A stretch of DNA of 42,387 nucleotides from the NCBI RefSeq assembly GCF_900609055.1, contig NZ_UXAW01000045.1:1-42387 (forward strand), in the 5' to 3' direction. The notes under the pieces were generated by a model. It did no database searches. It saw nothing but the letters and a program-made list of their open reading frames with translations, and was not told the origin of the DNA. Source of the DNA: Pseudogemmobacter humi. GTDB taxonomy: Bacteria; Pseudomonadota; Alphaproteobacteria; Rhodobacterales; Rhodobacteraceae. This document shows positions 8,012 to 15,951 of the stretch, in pieces. The position numbers were made by a program, and so were the translations under genes. How positions within the stretch are numbered: the first letter of the stretch is position 1; the number at the start of each line of letters is the position of its first letter.

Positions 8012-8914
8012 ATGGAATTCCGGCAGCTCAGATACTTTCTTGCCGTGGCCGAGGAGTTGCATTTCGGCCGGGCGGCGACGCGTCTCGATATGGCGCAGCC
8101 GCCCTTGTCGCGCCAGATCGCCGCGCTGGAGGAGGATCTGGGCGCGCAGCTCTTTGACCGCTCGCGCAGTCAGATCCGGCTGACGCAGGCCGGGCTGGTG
8201 CTGCGCGAGCATGCGCGCCAGCTGATCGAGCGGGTTGACGCCGCGCGGCGCGAGACGCGGCTGGTCGGTGCGGGCGGTGCCGGGCGGCTTCGGGTGGCCT
8301 TTGTCGGATCGGCCTCGCATGGGCTGCTTCCGATGCTGATAAAGGATTACCGTTCTGCCTATCCCGATGTCGAACTGGCGCTTTCGGCGATGAACAATGC
8401 CGAATTGCAGCGTGCCCTTGTGACGCGCGAAATCGACATCGCGGTGGCGCGGCCCGAGTTGAAGGATGACGAATTCCGGCGCGAGCTGTTGTGCCGTGAG
8501 CGGCTGATGCTGGCGATCCCCGATAATTCTCCGCTGGCGGCGCAATGCGAGGTGCGTTTTGCCGATCTGAGCGGGCAGAATTTCGTGCTTTATCCGCGCA
8601 GGCCGCGCCCGGGCTATGCCGATCTGGTGCTGTCGATCTGCGAACAAGAGGGCGTGAAACCGGGCAATCTGGAGCTGACCCAGGATTTCCAAAGCGCGAT
8701 TTCGCTGGTTTCCGTGGGGGTTGGCCTGTCGGTGGTGCCGGAATCGGTCAGCAGCACCACGCGGCCCGGCGTGGTTTACCGCCATTACCAGGGCCATAAT
8801 CCAGGCACCGCGCTGACAGTGCATGCGCGGCTGGATAATCGCGCGCCGCAGGTGGTGAATTTCCTGGAGACCACCCGCAAATTCGTCCGCGCCGGGCAAA
8901 GCGGCGCGGCCTAA
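8012..8914 (+). CDS. LysR-family regulator (second, BenM-like)
   Basis: A 300-aa LysR protein with the N-terminal winged helix (MEFRQLRYFLAVAEELHFGR...AQPPLSRQIAALEEDLG) and a C-terminal effector domain, closely resembling CatR/BenM-type regulators. I chose the ATG at 8012 because it starts the conserved MEFRQLRYF block and follows GGGAGGAG; longer readings add an unconserved N-terminus. It ends by overlapping the convergent iclR gene by 4 bases. It probably controls the aromatic monooxygenase operon or shares muconate control with CatR. The effector cannot be read from the sequence. Confidence 0.85.
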   Translation: MEFRQLRYFLAVAEELHFGRAATRLDMAQPPLSRQIAALEEDLGAQLFDRSRSQIRLTQAGLVLREHARQLIERVDAARRETRLVGAGGAGRLRVAFVGSASHGLLPMLIKDYRSAYPDVELALSAMNNAELQRALVTREIDIAVARPELKDDEFRRELLCRERLMLAIPDNSPLAAQCEVRFADLSGQNFVLYPRRPRPGYADLVLSICEQEGVKPGNLELTQDFQSAISLVSVGVGLSVVPESVSSTTRPGVVYRHYQGHNPGTALTVHARLDNRAPQVVNFLETTRKFVRAGQSGAA

Positions 8915-9654
8915 AGCGCGGCGCGGTAGCCCAGCCGGACGGAAATCTGCTGCGCGGCCTCGATCGTCACCGAGCGGAAGGCGCGGGGCTGGCGGGCATG
9001 GCGCCCCTCGGGGACGGTCATCGACAAGACCGCCACCGCCCGTCCGGCATGGTCGAGCACGCGGGCGGCCAGGCACATGAGATCCGCATCCTCACCAACC
9101 GGGCCGCTGTCGAAACCGTCGCGGGCTATTCGTTGCAAATCCGCGACCAGTCGCTCGCGGCTGATCACAGCCCCGCCCGGCCGGCTGTGCTGATCCAGCC
9201 AGGCCTGCAACCGCGCCGGACTGAACGAGGCCAGATGCAGCCGCCCCGGCGGGGCCTCATGCAGCATCAGATGCGGGCCGATCACCGTGGGCGAGACATT
9301 GAGCGGGCGGCTGCCATCCATCGCCTCGACCAGCAAGAGGCGGCCATGGTCATGCATGGTCAGATGCAGCGTCTCGCCATGATCTGCCAGGAGCCGCGCC
9401 ATCACGGGCCGCGCCGCGCCGAGGAGGACCGAGCTGTCCTCCAGCGTGTGGTAAAGCGTGGCGACCAGCGGCCCCAGCCGATAACGCCCCCGCTGGATCT
9501 TGTGCAAAAGCCCGATTGCGGCCATCCCGTCTACCAGATCATGTGTGCCACTGACCGAGTTCTGGGTCAGCCGCGACAGGGCGGTCACACTGTGTTCGGG
9601 CTCTTCCGCCGTGAAACAGCGCAGCACATCGCCCAGTTTGCGGATGGTTTTCAT
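8911..9654 (-). CDS. IclR-family transcriptional regulator
   Basis: A 247-aa IclR-type regulator with an N-terminal winged helix (about residues 1-65: KTIRKLGDVLRCFTAEEPEHSV...) and a C-terminal GAF-like effector domain (about 75-245). I chose the ATG at 9654, which begins the conserved helix and has a GGGGGAA ribosome site; an ATG 18 bases upstream lies before that site. It is divergent from the HpaB-type monooxygenase with a 146-bp gap containing two inverted repeats, so the monooxygenase operon is its likely target. It is intact, unlike the IclR-type relic near pcaI. The effector is unknown; a phenolic compound would fit. Confidence 0.85.
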   Translation of the reverse strand: MKTIRKLGDVLRCFTAEEPEHSVTALSRLTQNSVSGTHDLVDGMAAIGLLHKIQRGRYRLGPLVATLYHTLEDSSVLLGAARPVMARLLADHGETLHLTMHDHGRLLLVEAMDGSRPLNVSPTVIGPHLMLHEAPPGRLHLASFSPARLQAWLDQHSRPGGAVISRERLVADLQRIARDGFDSGPVGEDADLMCLAARVLDHAGRAVAVLSMTVPEGRHARQPRAFRSVTIEAAQQISVRLGYRAAL

Positions 9655-9685
9655 CGCATCTTCCCCCCACATCCCCCGATGTCAC

Positions 9686-9704
9686 TTTCCGGTAATGCCG
9701 GAAA
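9686..9704. promoter_or_regulatory. Palindrome between iclR and monooxygenase
   Basis: TTTCCGG-TAATG-CCGGAAA is a perfect 7-bp dyad with a 5-base centre, in the divergent promoter gap and close to the iclR start. Symmetry and position suggest the IclR operator; there is no further proof. Confidence 0.5.
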
Positions 9705-9711
9705 AAGAACA

Positions 9712-9727
9712 GGTATTACCCGATACC
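9712..9727. promoter_or_regulatory. GGTAT-N6-ATACC dyad upstream of monooxygenase
   Basis: A perfect 5-bp dyad with a 6-base centre, 8 bases from the palindrome at 9686-9704 and 73 bases before the monooxygenase start. It repeats the arrangement seen upstream of the second lysR gene (7895-7909), so that LysR protein is a candidate binder. Confidence 0.4.
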
Positions 9728-9800
9728 TTCCGCCAAATTCCCCTGCCTGCAAAACTTCCCCGCAGGAGAGGGTGCGAGTCCGTGCCCGAGGGAGGAAGCG

Positions 9801-11354
9801 ATGAAAGACCAGACCACCGCCACCCGGACACCCTATACCGGGGCCGAATTTCTCGACAGCATCCGCGACAACCGCGAGATCTATATCCATGGCGAGCGGG
9901 TGAAGGATGTCACCACCCATCCGGCCTTTCGCAACTCTGCCCGGATGGTTGCGCGCTGGTATGACAAGCTGAACGCCGAAAAAGCCACGCTTGGCCGCCC
10001 GACCGATACCGGCTCGGGCGGGTGGACGCATCCGTTTTTCAAGGGCGCCAAAACCGCCGAAGACCTGATCGCGGGCCGTGACGCCATTGCCGCCACGCAG
10101 CGGGTGGCGAATGGCTGGATGGGCCGCTCGCCCGATTACAAGGCGGCGTTTCTGGGCACCTTGGGCGCGAATTCCGAATTTTACGGCGAATATGCCGGCA
10201 ATGCGAAAGCCTGGTATACCCGCACGCAGGAGCGGCTGGATTACTGGAACCACGCCATCGTCAATCCGCCGATCGACCGCCATCTGCCGATTGAAGAAAC
10301 CGGCGATGTCTATATGCAGGTCGAGAAGGAAACCGATGCCGGGCTGATCGTCTCTGGCGCGAAGGTCGTCGCCACCGGCTCGGCGCTGACCCATTGCAAC
10401 TTCATCGCCCATTACGGCATCCCGATCAAAGAGAAGAAATTCGCGCTGATCTTCACCGCGCCGATGGACAGCTCGGGCGTGAAGCTGATCAGCCGTGCCT
10501 CGTATGAGCTGAACGCGGCGGTGATGGGCACGCCGTTTGATTATCCGCTGTCGTCGCGGCTGGATGAAAACGACGCGATCCTTGTCTTCGACAAGGTGCT
10601 GGTGCCATGGGAAAACATCTTCATCTATGGCGATATCGCCAAGATCAACGCCTTCTTCCCGGCCTCGGGCTTTGTGCCGCGTTTCACGCTGCATGGTGCG
10701 ACCCGCCTCGCGGTCAAGCTGGACTTCATCGCGGGCCTTTTCGCGCTGGCGCTGGAGGCGACCGGATCGGGCGCTTTCCGTGGCCCGCAGACCGCGGTGG
10801 GAGAGGTTCTGGGCTGGCGCAATATGTTCTGGGCGTTTTCCGATGCGATGGTGAAAAGCCCGGTTCCATGGGCTGGCACCGACGGCTATGTGCTGCCGAA
10901 CATGAATTATGGCCTCGCCTCGCGGATCTTCGCGCCGATGGCCTATAACCGGATCAAGGAACTGATCGAGCGCAACGTGGCCTCGGGTCTGATCTACCTG
11001 CCATCCTCGTCGCTTGATTTCGCATCCGACGCCGTGCGCCCCTATCTTGAGCGGTTCGTGCGCGGCTCGAACGGGATGGTGGCGCTGGACCGGGTAAAGC
11101 TGCTGAAGCTGCTCTGGGACGCGATGGGATCGGAATTCGGCGGCCGTCACGAGCTTTACGAGACGAACTATGCCGGCAATTACGAAAACATCCGCATCGA
11201 GACCCTGCTGACCGCCCAGGCCACCGGCGAGATGGAGGTGCTGCAACAGGCGGTGCAGGACTATATGTCGGAATATGATCTGACCGGCTGGACCTCTCCC
11301 GACCTCATCAACCCCTGGGATGTGAACCGCCTGAAAGGTGGCTTCCAGCCCTGA
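9801..11354 (+). CDS. FADH2-dependent phenol/4-hydroxyphenylacetate-type monooxygenase, oxygenase component
   Basis: A 517-aa oxygenase of the HpaB/PheA1/TftD group of two-component flavin monooxygenases, which use FADH2 supplied by a separate reductase to hydroxylate a phenol next to its OH group. Family blocks are plain: [20 protein letters not shown] at the start, then [44 protein letters not shown] and [12 protein letters not shown]. The family includes 4-hydroxyphenylacetate 3-hydroxylase and phenol 2-hydroxylase. Because catechol-cleavage genes are adjacent and no homoprotocatechuate genes are seen, phenol (or cresol) to catechol is the likelier reaction; this is inference. The partner reductase is at 12051. 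Confidence 0.88.
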   Translation: MKDQTTATRTPYTGAEFLDSIRDNREIYIHGERVKDVTTHPAFRNSARMVARWYDKLNAEKATLGRPTDTGSGGWTHPFFKGAKTAEDLIAGRDAIAATQRVANGWMGRSPDYKAAFLGTLGANSEFYGEYAGNAKAWYTRTQERLDYWNHAIVNPPIDRHLPIEETGDVYMQVEKETDAGLIVSGAKVVATGSALTHCNFIAHYGIPIKEKKFALIFTAPMDSSGVKLISRASYELNAAVMGTPFDYPLSSRLDENDAILVFDKVLVPWENIFIYGDIAKINAFFPASGFVPRFTLHGATRLAVKLDFIAGLFALALEATGSGAFRGPQTAVGEVLGWRNMFWAFSDAMVKSPVPWAGTDGYVLPNMNYGLASRIFAPMAYNRIKELIERNVASGLIYLPSSSLDFASDAVRPYLERFVRGSNGMVALDRVKLLKLLWDAMGSEFGGRHELYETNYAGNYENIRIETLLTAQATGEMEVLQQAVQDYMSEYDLTGWTSPDLINPWDVNRLKGGFQP

Positions 11355-11365
11355 GAGGTCGAACC

Positions 11366-11394
11366 GGGGGCGGGGCCGTCAACACCCCGCCCTC
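11366..11394 (+). terminator. Intercistronic GC hairpin after the oxygenase
   Basis: GGGCGGGG (11368-11375) pairs with CCCCGCCC (11385-11392), extendable by two more pairs including one wobble, and is followed by TCTCTTTA. It lies between the oxygenase and the FAD-synthetase-like gene. It may stop part of the transcription and so keep the downstream flavin genes at lower dose. Confidence 0.5.
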
Positions 11395-11434
11395 TCTTTA
11401 CCAGTGACGGATTCTGTTTCGGGGAGAGGACAGA

Positions 11435-12064
11435 ATGGGGTTAGATTTTTCAGGGCAAAAGGTGCGGATCGTCACCGACCGCCAGATCGCGCTGCCCGCC
11501 AGCATCATCGCCATCGGGGCGTTTGACGGGGTTCATCGCGGCCACCAGGATCTGATCCGAACGGCGGTCACGGCAGCCCATGATCAGGGCCTGCCGGCGG
11601 TGATCTGGACCTTTGACCCGCCGCCCAAGGTGCATTTCGGGCGCGCAACGCAGCTTTGCCCGCTGTCGGAAAAGCTGTCGCGCATCGCGGCTCTGGGGCC
11701 GGATTATATCGTCGTCGCACCCTTCACCGCGCTTTATGCCAGCCGCAGCCCCGAGGATTTCATCGCCGATCTGGCGCGGATCAACCCGGTGGGCATCCAT
11801 GTCGGCGCGGATTTCCGCTTTGGCGCACGGCAGGCCGGAGACGTGTCGCTGCTGGCACAACATTTCCCGCTGGTCGAGGCTCAGGCCACCTGTTGCTGCG
11901 CGGGCGAGACCATTTCATCCAGCCGTATCCGGGCGCTGCGTGCGGCCGGAGAGATCGACGCCGCCCATGCATTGCTGGGCGGCCCCACGCCCTGGCAGAT
12001 CATGGGCGCGGCCTGGGCAACAGCCGATATGCGCCATGCGGAGGAACACGATGTCTGGAATTGA
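11435..12064 (+). CDS. Stand-alone FAD synthetase-like (RibF N-domain) protein
   Basis: A 209-aa protein matching only the N-terminal FMN adenylyltransferase half of bifunctional RibF. The nucleotidyltransferase signature HxGH is at residues 34-37 (GAFDGVHRGHQ). WTFDPPPKVHF, HVGADFRFGARQAGD and the ISSSRIR block follow in the right order. The C-terminal riboflavin-kinase domain is absent. Inferred role: making FAD from FMN to feed the neighbouring FADH2-dependent monooxygenase. It has its own ribosome site (GGGGAGAGGA) and overlaps the reductase gene by 14 bases, so the two are probably co-translated. It is not the housekeeping ribF. Confidence 0.8.
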   Translation: MGLDFSGQKVRIVTDRQIALPASIIAIGAFDGVHRGHQDLIRTAVTAAHDQGLPAVIWTFDPPPKVHFGRATQLCPLSEKLSRIAALGPDYIVVAPFTALYASRSPEDFIADLARINPVGIHVGADFRFGARQAGDVSLLAQHFPLVEAQATCCCAGETISSSRIRALRAAGEIDAAHALLGGPTPWQIMGAAWATADMRHAEEHDVWN

Positions 12065-12530
12065 TCCGCGCGAGCTGCGCAATGCCTGCGGCGGCTTTGC
12101 CACCGGCGTGACCGTCATCACCACGCGCACCGAAACCGGCGATCATGGCATGACTGCCAATGCTTTCATGTCGGTCTCGCTCGATCCGCCGCTGGTGACG
12201 ATCTCGCTCGACCACAAAAGCAAGATGCGTGAGCGCATCCGGGCCTCGGGGCGGTATGCGGTCAGCATCCTTGCGCATGACATGGAGCATGTCGCCTGGC
12301 ATTTCGCGGGCCGCCACAATGAGGATCTCGCAACGATCCTCGAAGACCGCCATGATCTGCCGGTGGTGCCCGGTGCCGCCGTGATCTTCGTGACCGAGGT
12401 CGCGCAAGAGATCGAGGCGGGCGATCATACCCTGTTCATCGGCCGCGTCCTGCATCTGGAACGGCGCGATGACAGCGAACCGCTGTTGTTTTGCAGCGGG
12501 AAATTCACTCGTGTCGCACAGCCAGTCTGA
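12051..12530 (+). CDS. Flavin reductase component (HpaC/PheA2 type)
   Basis: A 159-aa flavin:NAD(P)H reductase of the split-barrel FMN-binding family, supplying FADH2 to the oxygenase. Blocks: LRNACGGFATGVTVITTRT, GMTANAFMSVSLDPPLVTISL, and the C-terminal DHTLFIGRV...PLLFCSGKF. The length is standard. I chose the ATG at 12051 because it follows GAGGAA and starts the conserved region; the longer open frame upstream lies inside the FAD-synthetase-like gene. The operon order is oxygenase, FAD synthetase-like, reductase. Confidence 0.9.
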   Translation: MSGIDPRELRNACGGFATGVTVITTRTETGDHGMTANAFMSVSLDPPLVTISLDHKSKMRERIRASGRYAVSILAHDMEHVAWHFAGRHNEDLATILEDRHDLPVVPGAAVIFVTEVAQEIEAGDHTLFIGRVLHLERRDDSEPLLFCSGKFTRVAQPV

Positions 12531-12552
12531 CTGCGCCCCATTGTGGTTCCCC

Positions 12553-12577
12553 TGAGCTGCTGCCGGTTTCGTGGACA
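12553..12577 (+). repeat. 25-bp sequence identical to the IS3-type end at 42.3 kb
   Basis: These 25 bases (core CTGCTGCCGGTTTCGTGGAC) recur exactly, in the same orientation, at 42297-42321, where they adjoin the stop of an IS3-type transposase and look like its terminal sequence. No transposase follows here, so this is probably a solo IS end. The pair brackets the whole 29.7-kb second catabolic region. Confidence 0.6.
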
Positions 12578-12738
12578 CGAAGATAAGATCGTGACCAGGG
12601 AACTGGAGTGCGGATACGAGACGGATGTTCGCCCGCGAGCTCAAAGTCCGGCCGTAAGGCGGGTGATTGACCGTGGCGCTGCGGTAGCGCAGGCAGCCCG
12701 TGGTATCTATGTTGAACAGGACTGCCGCCCCGGCATTG

Positions 12739-13029
12739 CGGCCCGTCCAGCAGCATCTTCGGATTGCGCATCGCGGCGCGCACGATTTCCAGCTTCTGCC
12801 GCTCGGCCCGGGGCGGGATATGCGCCAGTCCGAAACGCCGCGGCGCCCCGGCCGCGCGCTCCTCTGATTGCCGTCGCCGGATACCGCCGAACAGTGCCAA
12901 CGGCTCACCCGTGTCGTCGATGTGCTGCGCCGCGATGGCAATGAGGTCAGCTTCGTCTCGACGCCCGGCGCTGGCCAGCGGCACGCCCGAGGCATCGGCG
13001 GCCTTTACGCGCATGGCGGCTTTCATGCG
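12739..13029 (-). pseudogene. Decayed sugar-type ABC transporter ATPase fragment
   Basis: On the minus strand a frame reads REPL-like GEPLALFGGIRRRQSEERAA, then RRFGLAHI and AERQKLEIVRAAMRNPKMLL, ending in LDGP where LDEPT would be expected. This order (linker, helix, signature area, Walker B) matches the first nucleotide-binding domain of CUT2 or BMP-type sugar ABC ATPases. The Walker A region, start and C-terminal half are missing and the signature is spoiled. The remaining bases of the 12531-13108 gap show nothing else I recognise beyond the IS end and the hairpin at 13074. Confidence 0.5.
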
Positions 13030-13073
13030 AAAACACGCCGGCGGCTGAGGCGGAATTGCGACCCACGACAGCA

Positions 13074-13101
13074 GAAAGGGCGCCTCCGGGGGCGCCCTTT
13101 C
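13074..13101 (-). terminator. Terminator hairpin after the E1 gene
   Basis: A perfect 11-bp stem, GAAAGGGCGCC (13074-13084) with GGCGCCCTTTC (13091-13101), and a 6-base loop, 8 bases beyond the stop of the minus-strand E1 gene. The stem ends in CTTTC on the minus strand, but no long T run follows. Confidence 0.65.
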
Positions 13102-13108
13102 GCCTTGT

Positions 13109-15802
13109 TCACTTCCGCCGCTTCGGGGCCGGGGTGCGGGGTGCGTCGCCAAGCGCCCGGGCGAGGATCTCCGCCTGTTCCTGCTCATGGCGCTCGATAT
13201 TCCCGCCCGCCGCCGCCGCCATCGGATCGCGTCCGACAAAGCGCAGCGCCCGCCCTGGGGCGATCTCATGCAGCCGATCACGCATCCAGCTCCAGGCACC
13301 CTGGTTCTGCGGCTCTTCCTGAACCCAGACGAGCTCCGCCTCGGGGTGGTTCGCGAGCAGATCGCGAAGCCCGGCCTCGGGGCAGGGGTAAAGCTGCTCG
13401 ATGCGGGCGATCGCGATATCCTCGCGACCGGCCTCGCGCCGCGCCGCCGCAATCGCATAAGAGAACTTGCCCGAACACAGGATCAGCCGCGCCGCGCCGC
13501 CGGTATCGGGCGCGATGACTGGCCGGAACGCGGTGCCGGCGCCGAAATCGGCCAGCGGCGAGGTGGCGGCCTTGTCGCGCAACAGGGATTTCGGCGCGAT
13601 CAGGAAAAGCGGTTTGCGCTCGGGCGCGAGGATCTGGCGCCGCAGGAGGTGGAAGAGGTTGGCGGGCGTCGAGGGATTGGCCAGCCGGATGTTCCCGTTG
13701 GCGCAGGATTGCAGGATACGCTCGATCCGGGCCGAGGAATGGTCCGGCCCCTGACCCTCCAGCCCATGCGGCAGCGCGATGACCAGCGCCGAGGGCAGCC
13801 GCCATTTCGCCTCGGCGGTGGTGATGAACTGATCGACCACGATCTGCGCGCCGTTGAGGAAATCGCCGAACTGGGCCTCCCAGATGATCAGGCGGTCAGG
13901 GTCGGCAAGGCTGGCGCCATATTCAAACGACAGGACGGCATATTCGCTCAGCGGCGAATTGATGGCCTCGAACCGGGCGCCCTGGCGGGCGGTCGCGTCC
14001 AGCGGAAAATGGCGGCGCGCGCTCGCGCGGTCATGCACCGCGAGATGGCGCTGCGTGAAGGTGCCGCGCACCGCATCCTGGCCGCTGAGCCGCACCGGCA
14101 CGCCCTCGGCCAGCAGGGTTGCGAAAGCGAGGGATTCCGCCGTGGCCATGTTGATGCCCTCACCGGAAATGAGGCTCTCCCGGCGCATCCGGTAGAAGGT
14201 CGCGACTTTCGGATCGGGGTCGAAATCGGCGGGGATGGTGGTCATATCGGCCGCAAGGCGGCGCAGATGCGCCTCGGGCAGCCCGGTTGGCTGCTCTGCC
14301 CCGCTTAGGATCGCCCCGCCTGGCATCACCGGGCCGGGGCCGAAGGTGATGGTCTGATCGCCCTCGTCATGGGCATTGCGGCCATCCTGCGAACGGAAGG
14401 CCTCGTCCAGACGGGTCTGGAAGGCCTCGCGCGCCGCACTGGCCCGTGTGAGCGCGGGCAGCGAGAGCGCGCCGACACGTTCGGCGAAATGCCGGGCCAG
14501 CGGCGGCAGGGTCTCAATCCGCTCCCACATGGCGGGCTGGGTGAAGCGCGGCTCGTCAAGCTCGTTATGGCCATAGCGACGATAGCAGACCATGTTGATC
14601 AGCGCGCCGCGCCCGCTGTGCCTGCGCCAGGCGATGGCGGTGCGCATGATGGCGGCGGCGGCGACCGGGTCTTCGCCGTTCACATGGAAGACCGGCAGGC
14701 CGTAAGCGCGGCCGATATCGGTCGGATGCAGGGTCGAACGCCCCTCTTCCGGCAGGGTGGTGAAACCGATCTGGTTGTTGACCACGATATGGATGGTGCC
14801 GCCGGTGCCATAGCCCGCCAGCCCGTCAAGCTGGAGCAGCTCGCTGACCAGCCCCTGGCCGGCAAAGGCGGCGTCCGTGTGCAGCATCAGCGCCAGCACG
14901 TCGCCGTCGCTGCGCCGTTGCCGCCGCGCCCGCGCCGCGCCCATCGCCACCGGGGCGACCACGGTCAGATGCGAGGGATGCGGCAGCACCCTGATATCCA
15001 TTTCCTGCCCGGCGATGCTCTGCCGGCTGCGCAGCCCGTTATGGTAGGGCACATCGCCGGTGAAATCGCTGTCGCCGGTGGTCACGTCGCGGCCCTTGAT
15101 CTCGGCGATCAGGGCGGGAAGCGACTTGCCGAAGACCGTGGCGAGCGAGGCCAGCCGCCCGCGATGCATGCCGCCGATCACCACCTCGCGGCAATCGGTG
15201 CGGGCGGCGGCATCCAATGCCTCGTTGAGCAGCACGAGCGAGCTTTCCGAGCCCTCGCTGCCGAAGCGCTTCTTGGTCGGCCATTTCACCTTCACCGTCC
15301 GCTCGAACGCATCCGCGAGCAGGATGGCGGTCAGCGCGCGCGTCAGCCCGTCCTCATCGGGTTCCGCGCCTATCCCGCGCTCCCATTCCTGCCAGAGCCA
15401 TTGCCGCGCGGTCTCATCATCGAGGTGGCCGGCCTGAAGGCTTGCCGAACCGCAATAGAAGGCCGAAAGCCGTTCGGCCGCGACCCTGGCGGGCAGGGCG
15501 AGGCTTTCGCCGGCCAGGGTCAGCCGCAACTCCTGGCCGGAGGTGAGGCGCAGGGCCTCATCAATGCGGGCGGATCGCGCCTCCGGGCGCAGCCCGAGCG
15601 GGTCGAGCCGGGCAATGGTATGGCCGCATTCGCGGTAGGCGAGGGCCAGCCATGTGCCGCCCAGTGCCGGATCGGCCGTCGCAACGCCGTCCATCGTCTC
15701 GAAATGGACGCGCCAGTCCGGGGGAACCGAGCCCGGATCGCGGCAATAGCGCCCGTAAAGATCAAGGAAATATCCGTTATCGCCTGAGAGGGCCAGGGTC
15801 AT
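13109..15802 (-). CDS. 2-oxoacid dehydrogenase E1 (SucA/DHTKD1-like)
   Basis: An 897-aa thiamine-diphosphate E1 of the 2-oxoglutarate dehydrogenase family. Family features in order: N-terminal E2-binding-like segment (GDNGYFLDLYGRYCRDPGSV), GGMHRGRLASLATVFGK, GDVPYHNGLRS, HPSHLTVVAPVAMG, LHTDAAFAGQG, IHIVVNNQIGFTT, and the C-terminal transketolase and E1 domains. It is shorter than usual bacterial SucA (about 930-990 aa). The stretch EEGRSTLHPTDIGR...HVNGEDP...YGHNELDEPRFTQP is nearer to DHTKD1 (2-oxoadipate dehydrogenase E1) than to E. coli SucA. No E2 or E3 genes are here, so it would borrow housekeeping partners. Because it is divergent from mct-mcd over a shared operator, a methyl-branched 2-oxoglutarate giving methylsuccinyl-CoA is my inferred substrate. 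Confidence 0.8.
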   Translation of the reverse strand: MTLALSGDNGYFLDLYGRYCRDPGSVPPDWRVHFETMDGVATADPALGGTWLALAYRECGHTIARLDPLGLRPEARSARIDEALRLTSGQELRLTLAGESLALPARVAAERLSAFYCGSASLQAGHLDDETARQWLWQEWERGIGAEPDEDGLTRALTAILLADAFERTVKVKWPTKKRFGSEGSESSLVLLNEALDAAARTDCREVVIGGMHRGRLASLATVFGKSLPALIAEIKGRDVTTGDSDFTGDVPYHNGLRSRQSIAGQEMDIRVLPHPSHLTVVAPVAMGAARARRQRRSDGDVLALMLHTDAAFAGQGLVSELLQLDGLAGYGTGGTIHIVVNNQIGFTTLPEEGRSTLHPTDIGRAYGLPVFHVNGEDPVAAAAIMRTAIAWRRHSGRGALINMVCYRRYGHNELDEPRFTQPAMWERIETLPPLARHFAERVGALSLPALTRASAAREAFQTRLDEAFRSQDGRNAHDEGDQTITFGPGPVMPGGAILSGAEQPTGLPEAHLRRLAADMTTIPADFDPDPKVATFYRMRRESLISGEGINMATAESLAFATLLAEGVPVRLSGQDAVRGTFTQRHLAVHDRASARRHFPLDATARQGARFEAINSPLSEYAVLSFEYGASLADPDRLIIWEAQFGDFLNGAQIVVDQFITTAEAKWRLPSALVIALPHGLEGQGPDHSSARIERILQSCANGNIRLANPSTPANLFHLLRRQILAPERKPLFLIAPKSLLRDKAATSPLADFGAGTAFRPVIAPDTGGAARLILCSGKFSYAIAAARREAGREDIAIARIEQLYPCPEAGLRDLLANHPEAELVWVQEEPQNQGAWSWMRDRLHEIAPGRALRFVGRDPMAAAAGGNIERHEQEQAEILARALGDAPRTPAPKRRK

Positions 15803-15901
15803 CTTTCGCGCAGCCTCTTGTCACTGTCCGGCCCCCGCCGCCGTGATCCTGTTCAGCGTTGCGGCAGGGTTCTGATGGGGAGATTACACATAGCGGATTG
15901 A

Positions 15902-15911
15902 TTGTCGACAA
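15902..15911. promoter_or_regulatory. Perfect palindromic operator TTGTCGACAA
   Basis: TTGTCGACAA (preceded by A) lies in the 149-bp gap between the E1 gene (minus) and mct (plus), 40 bases before the mct start. It is the most symmetric of six related sites in this region and has the TnGT...ACnA shape typical of GntR/FCD regulators. It would control both divergent units. Confidence 0.75.
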
Positions 15912-15951
15912 CATTGATGGCAATTATTGCGACGAAATAGCGAGACAGCCA

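Noticed and set aside
7880-9076. A 398-codon minus-strand open frame over the second lysR gene
   Set aside because: The plus-strand frame encodes a clear LysR regulator with a ribosome site; the minus frame is a shadow.
9651-11246. A 531-codon minus-strand open frame over the monooxygenase
   Set aside because: It is antisense to an unmistakable HpaB-type oxygenase.
9801-12530. Calling the monooxygenase a 4-hydroxyphenylacetate 3-hydroxylase (hpaBC)
   Set aside because: The family fits, but no homoprotocatechuate genes are present and catechol genes are adjacent; I left the substrate open and gave no symbol.
13109-15802. Reading the E1 gene as the housekeeping sucA
   Set aside because: No sucB, lpd, sdh or sucCD neighbours, a shorter protein, DHTKD1-like motifs and a regulon operator make a specialised copy more likely, though not proven.
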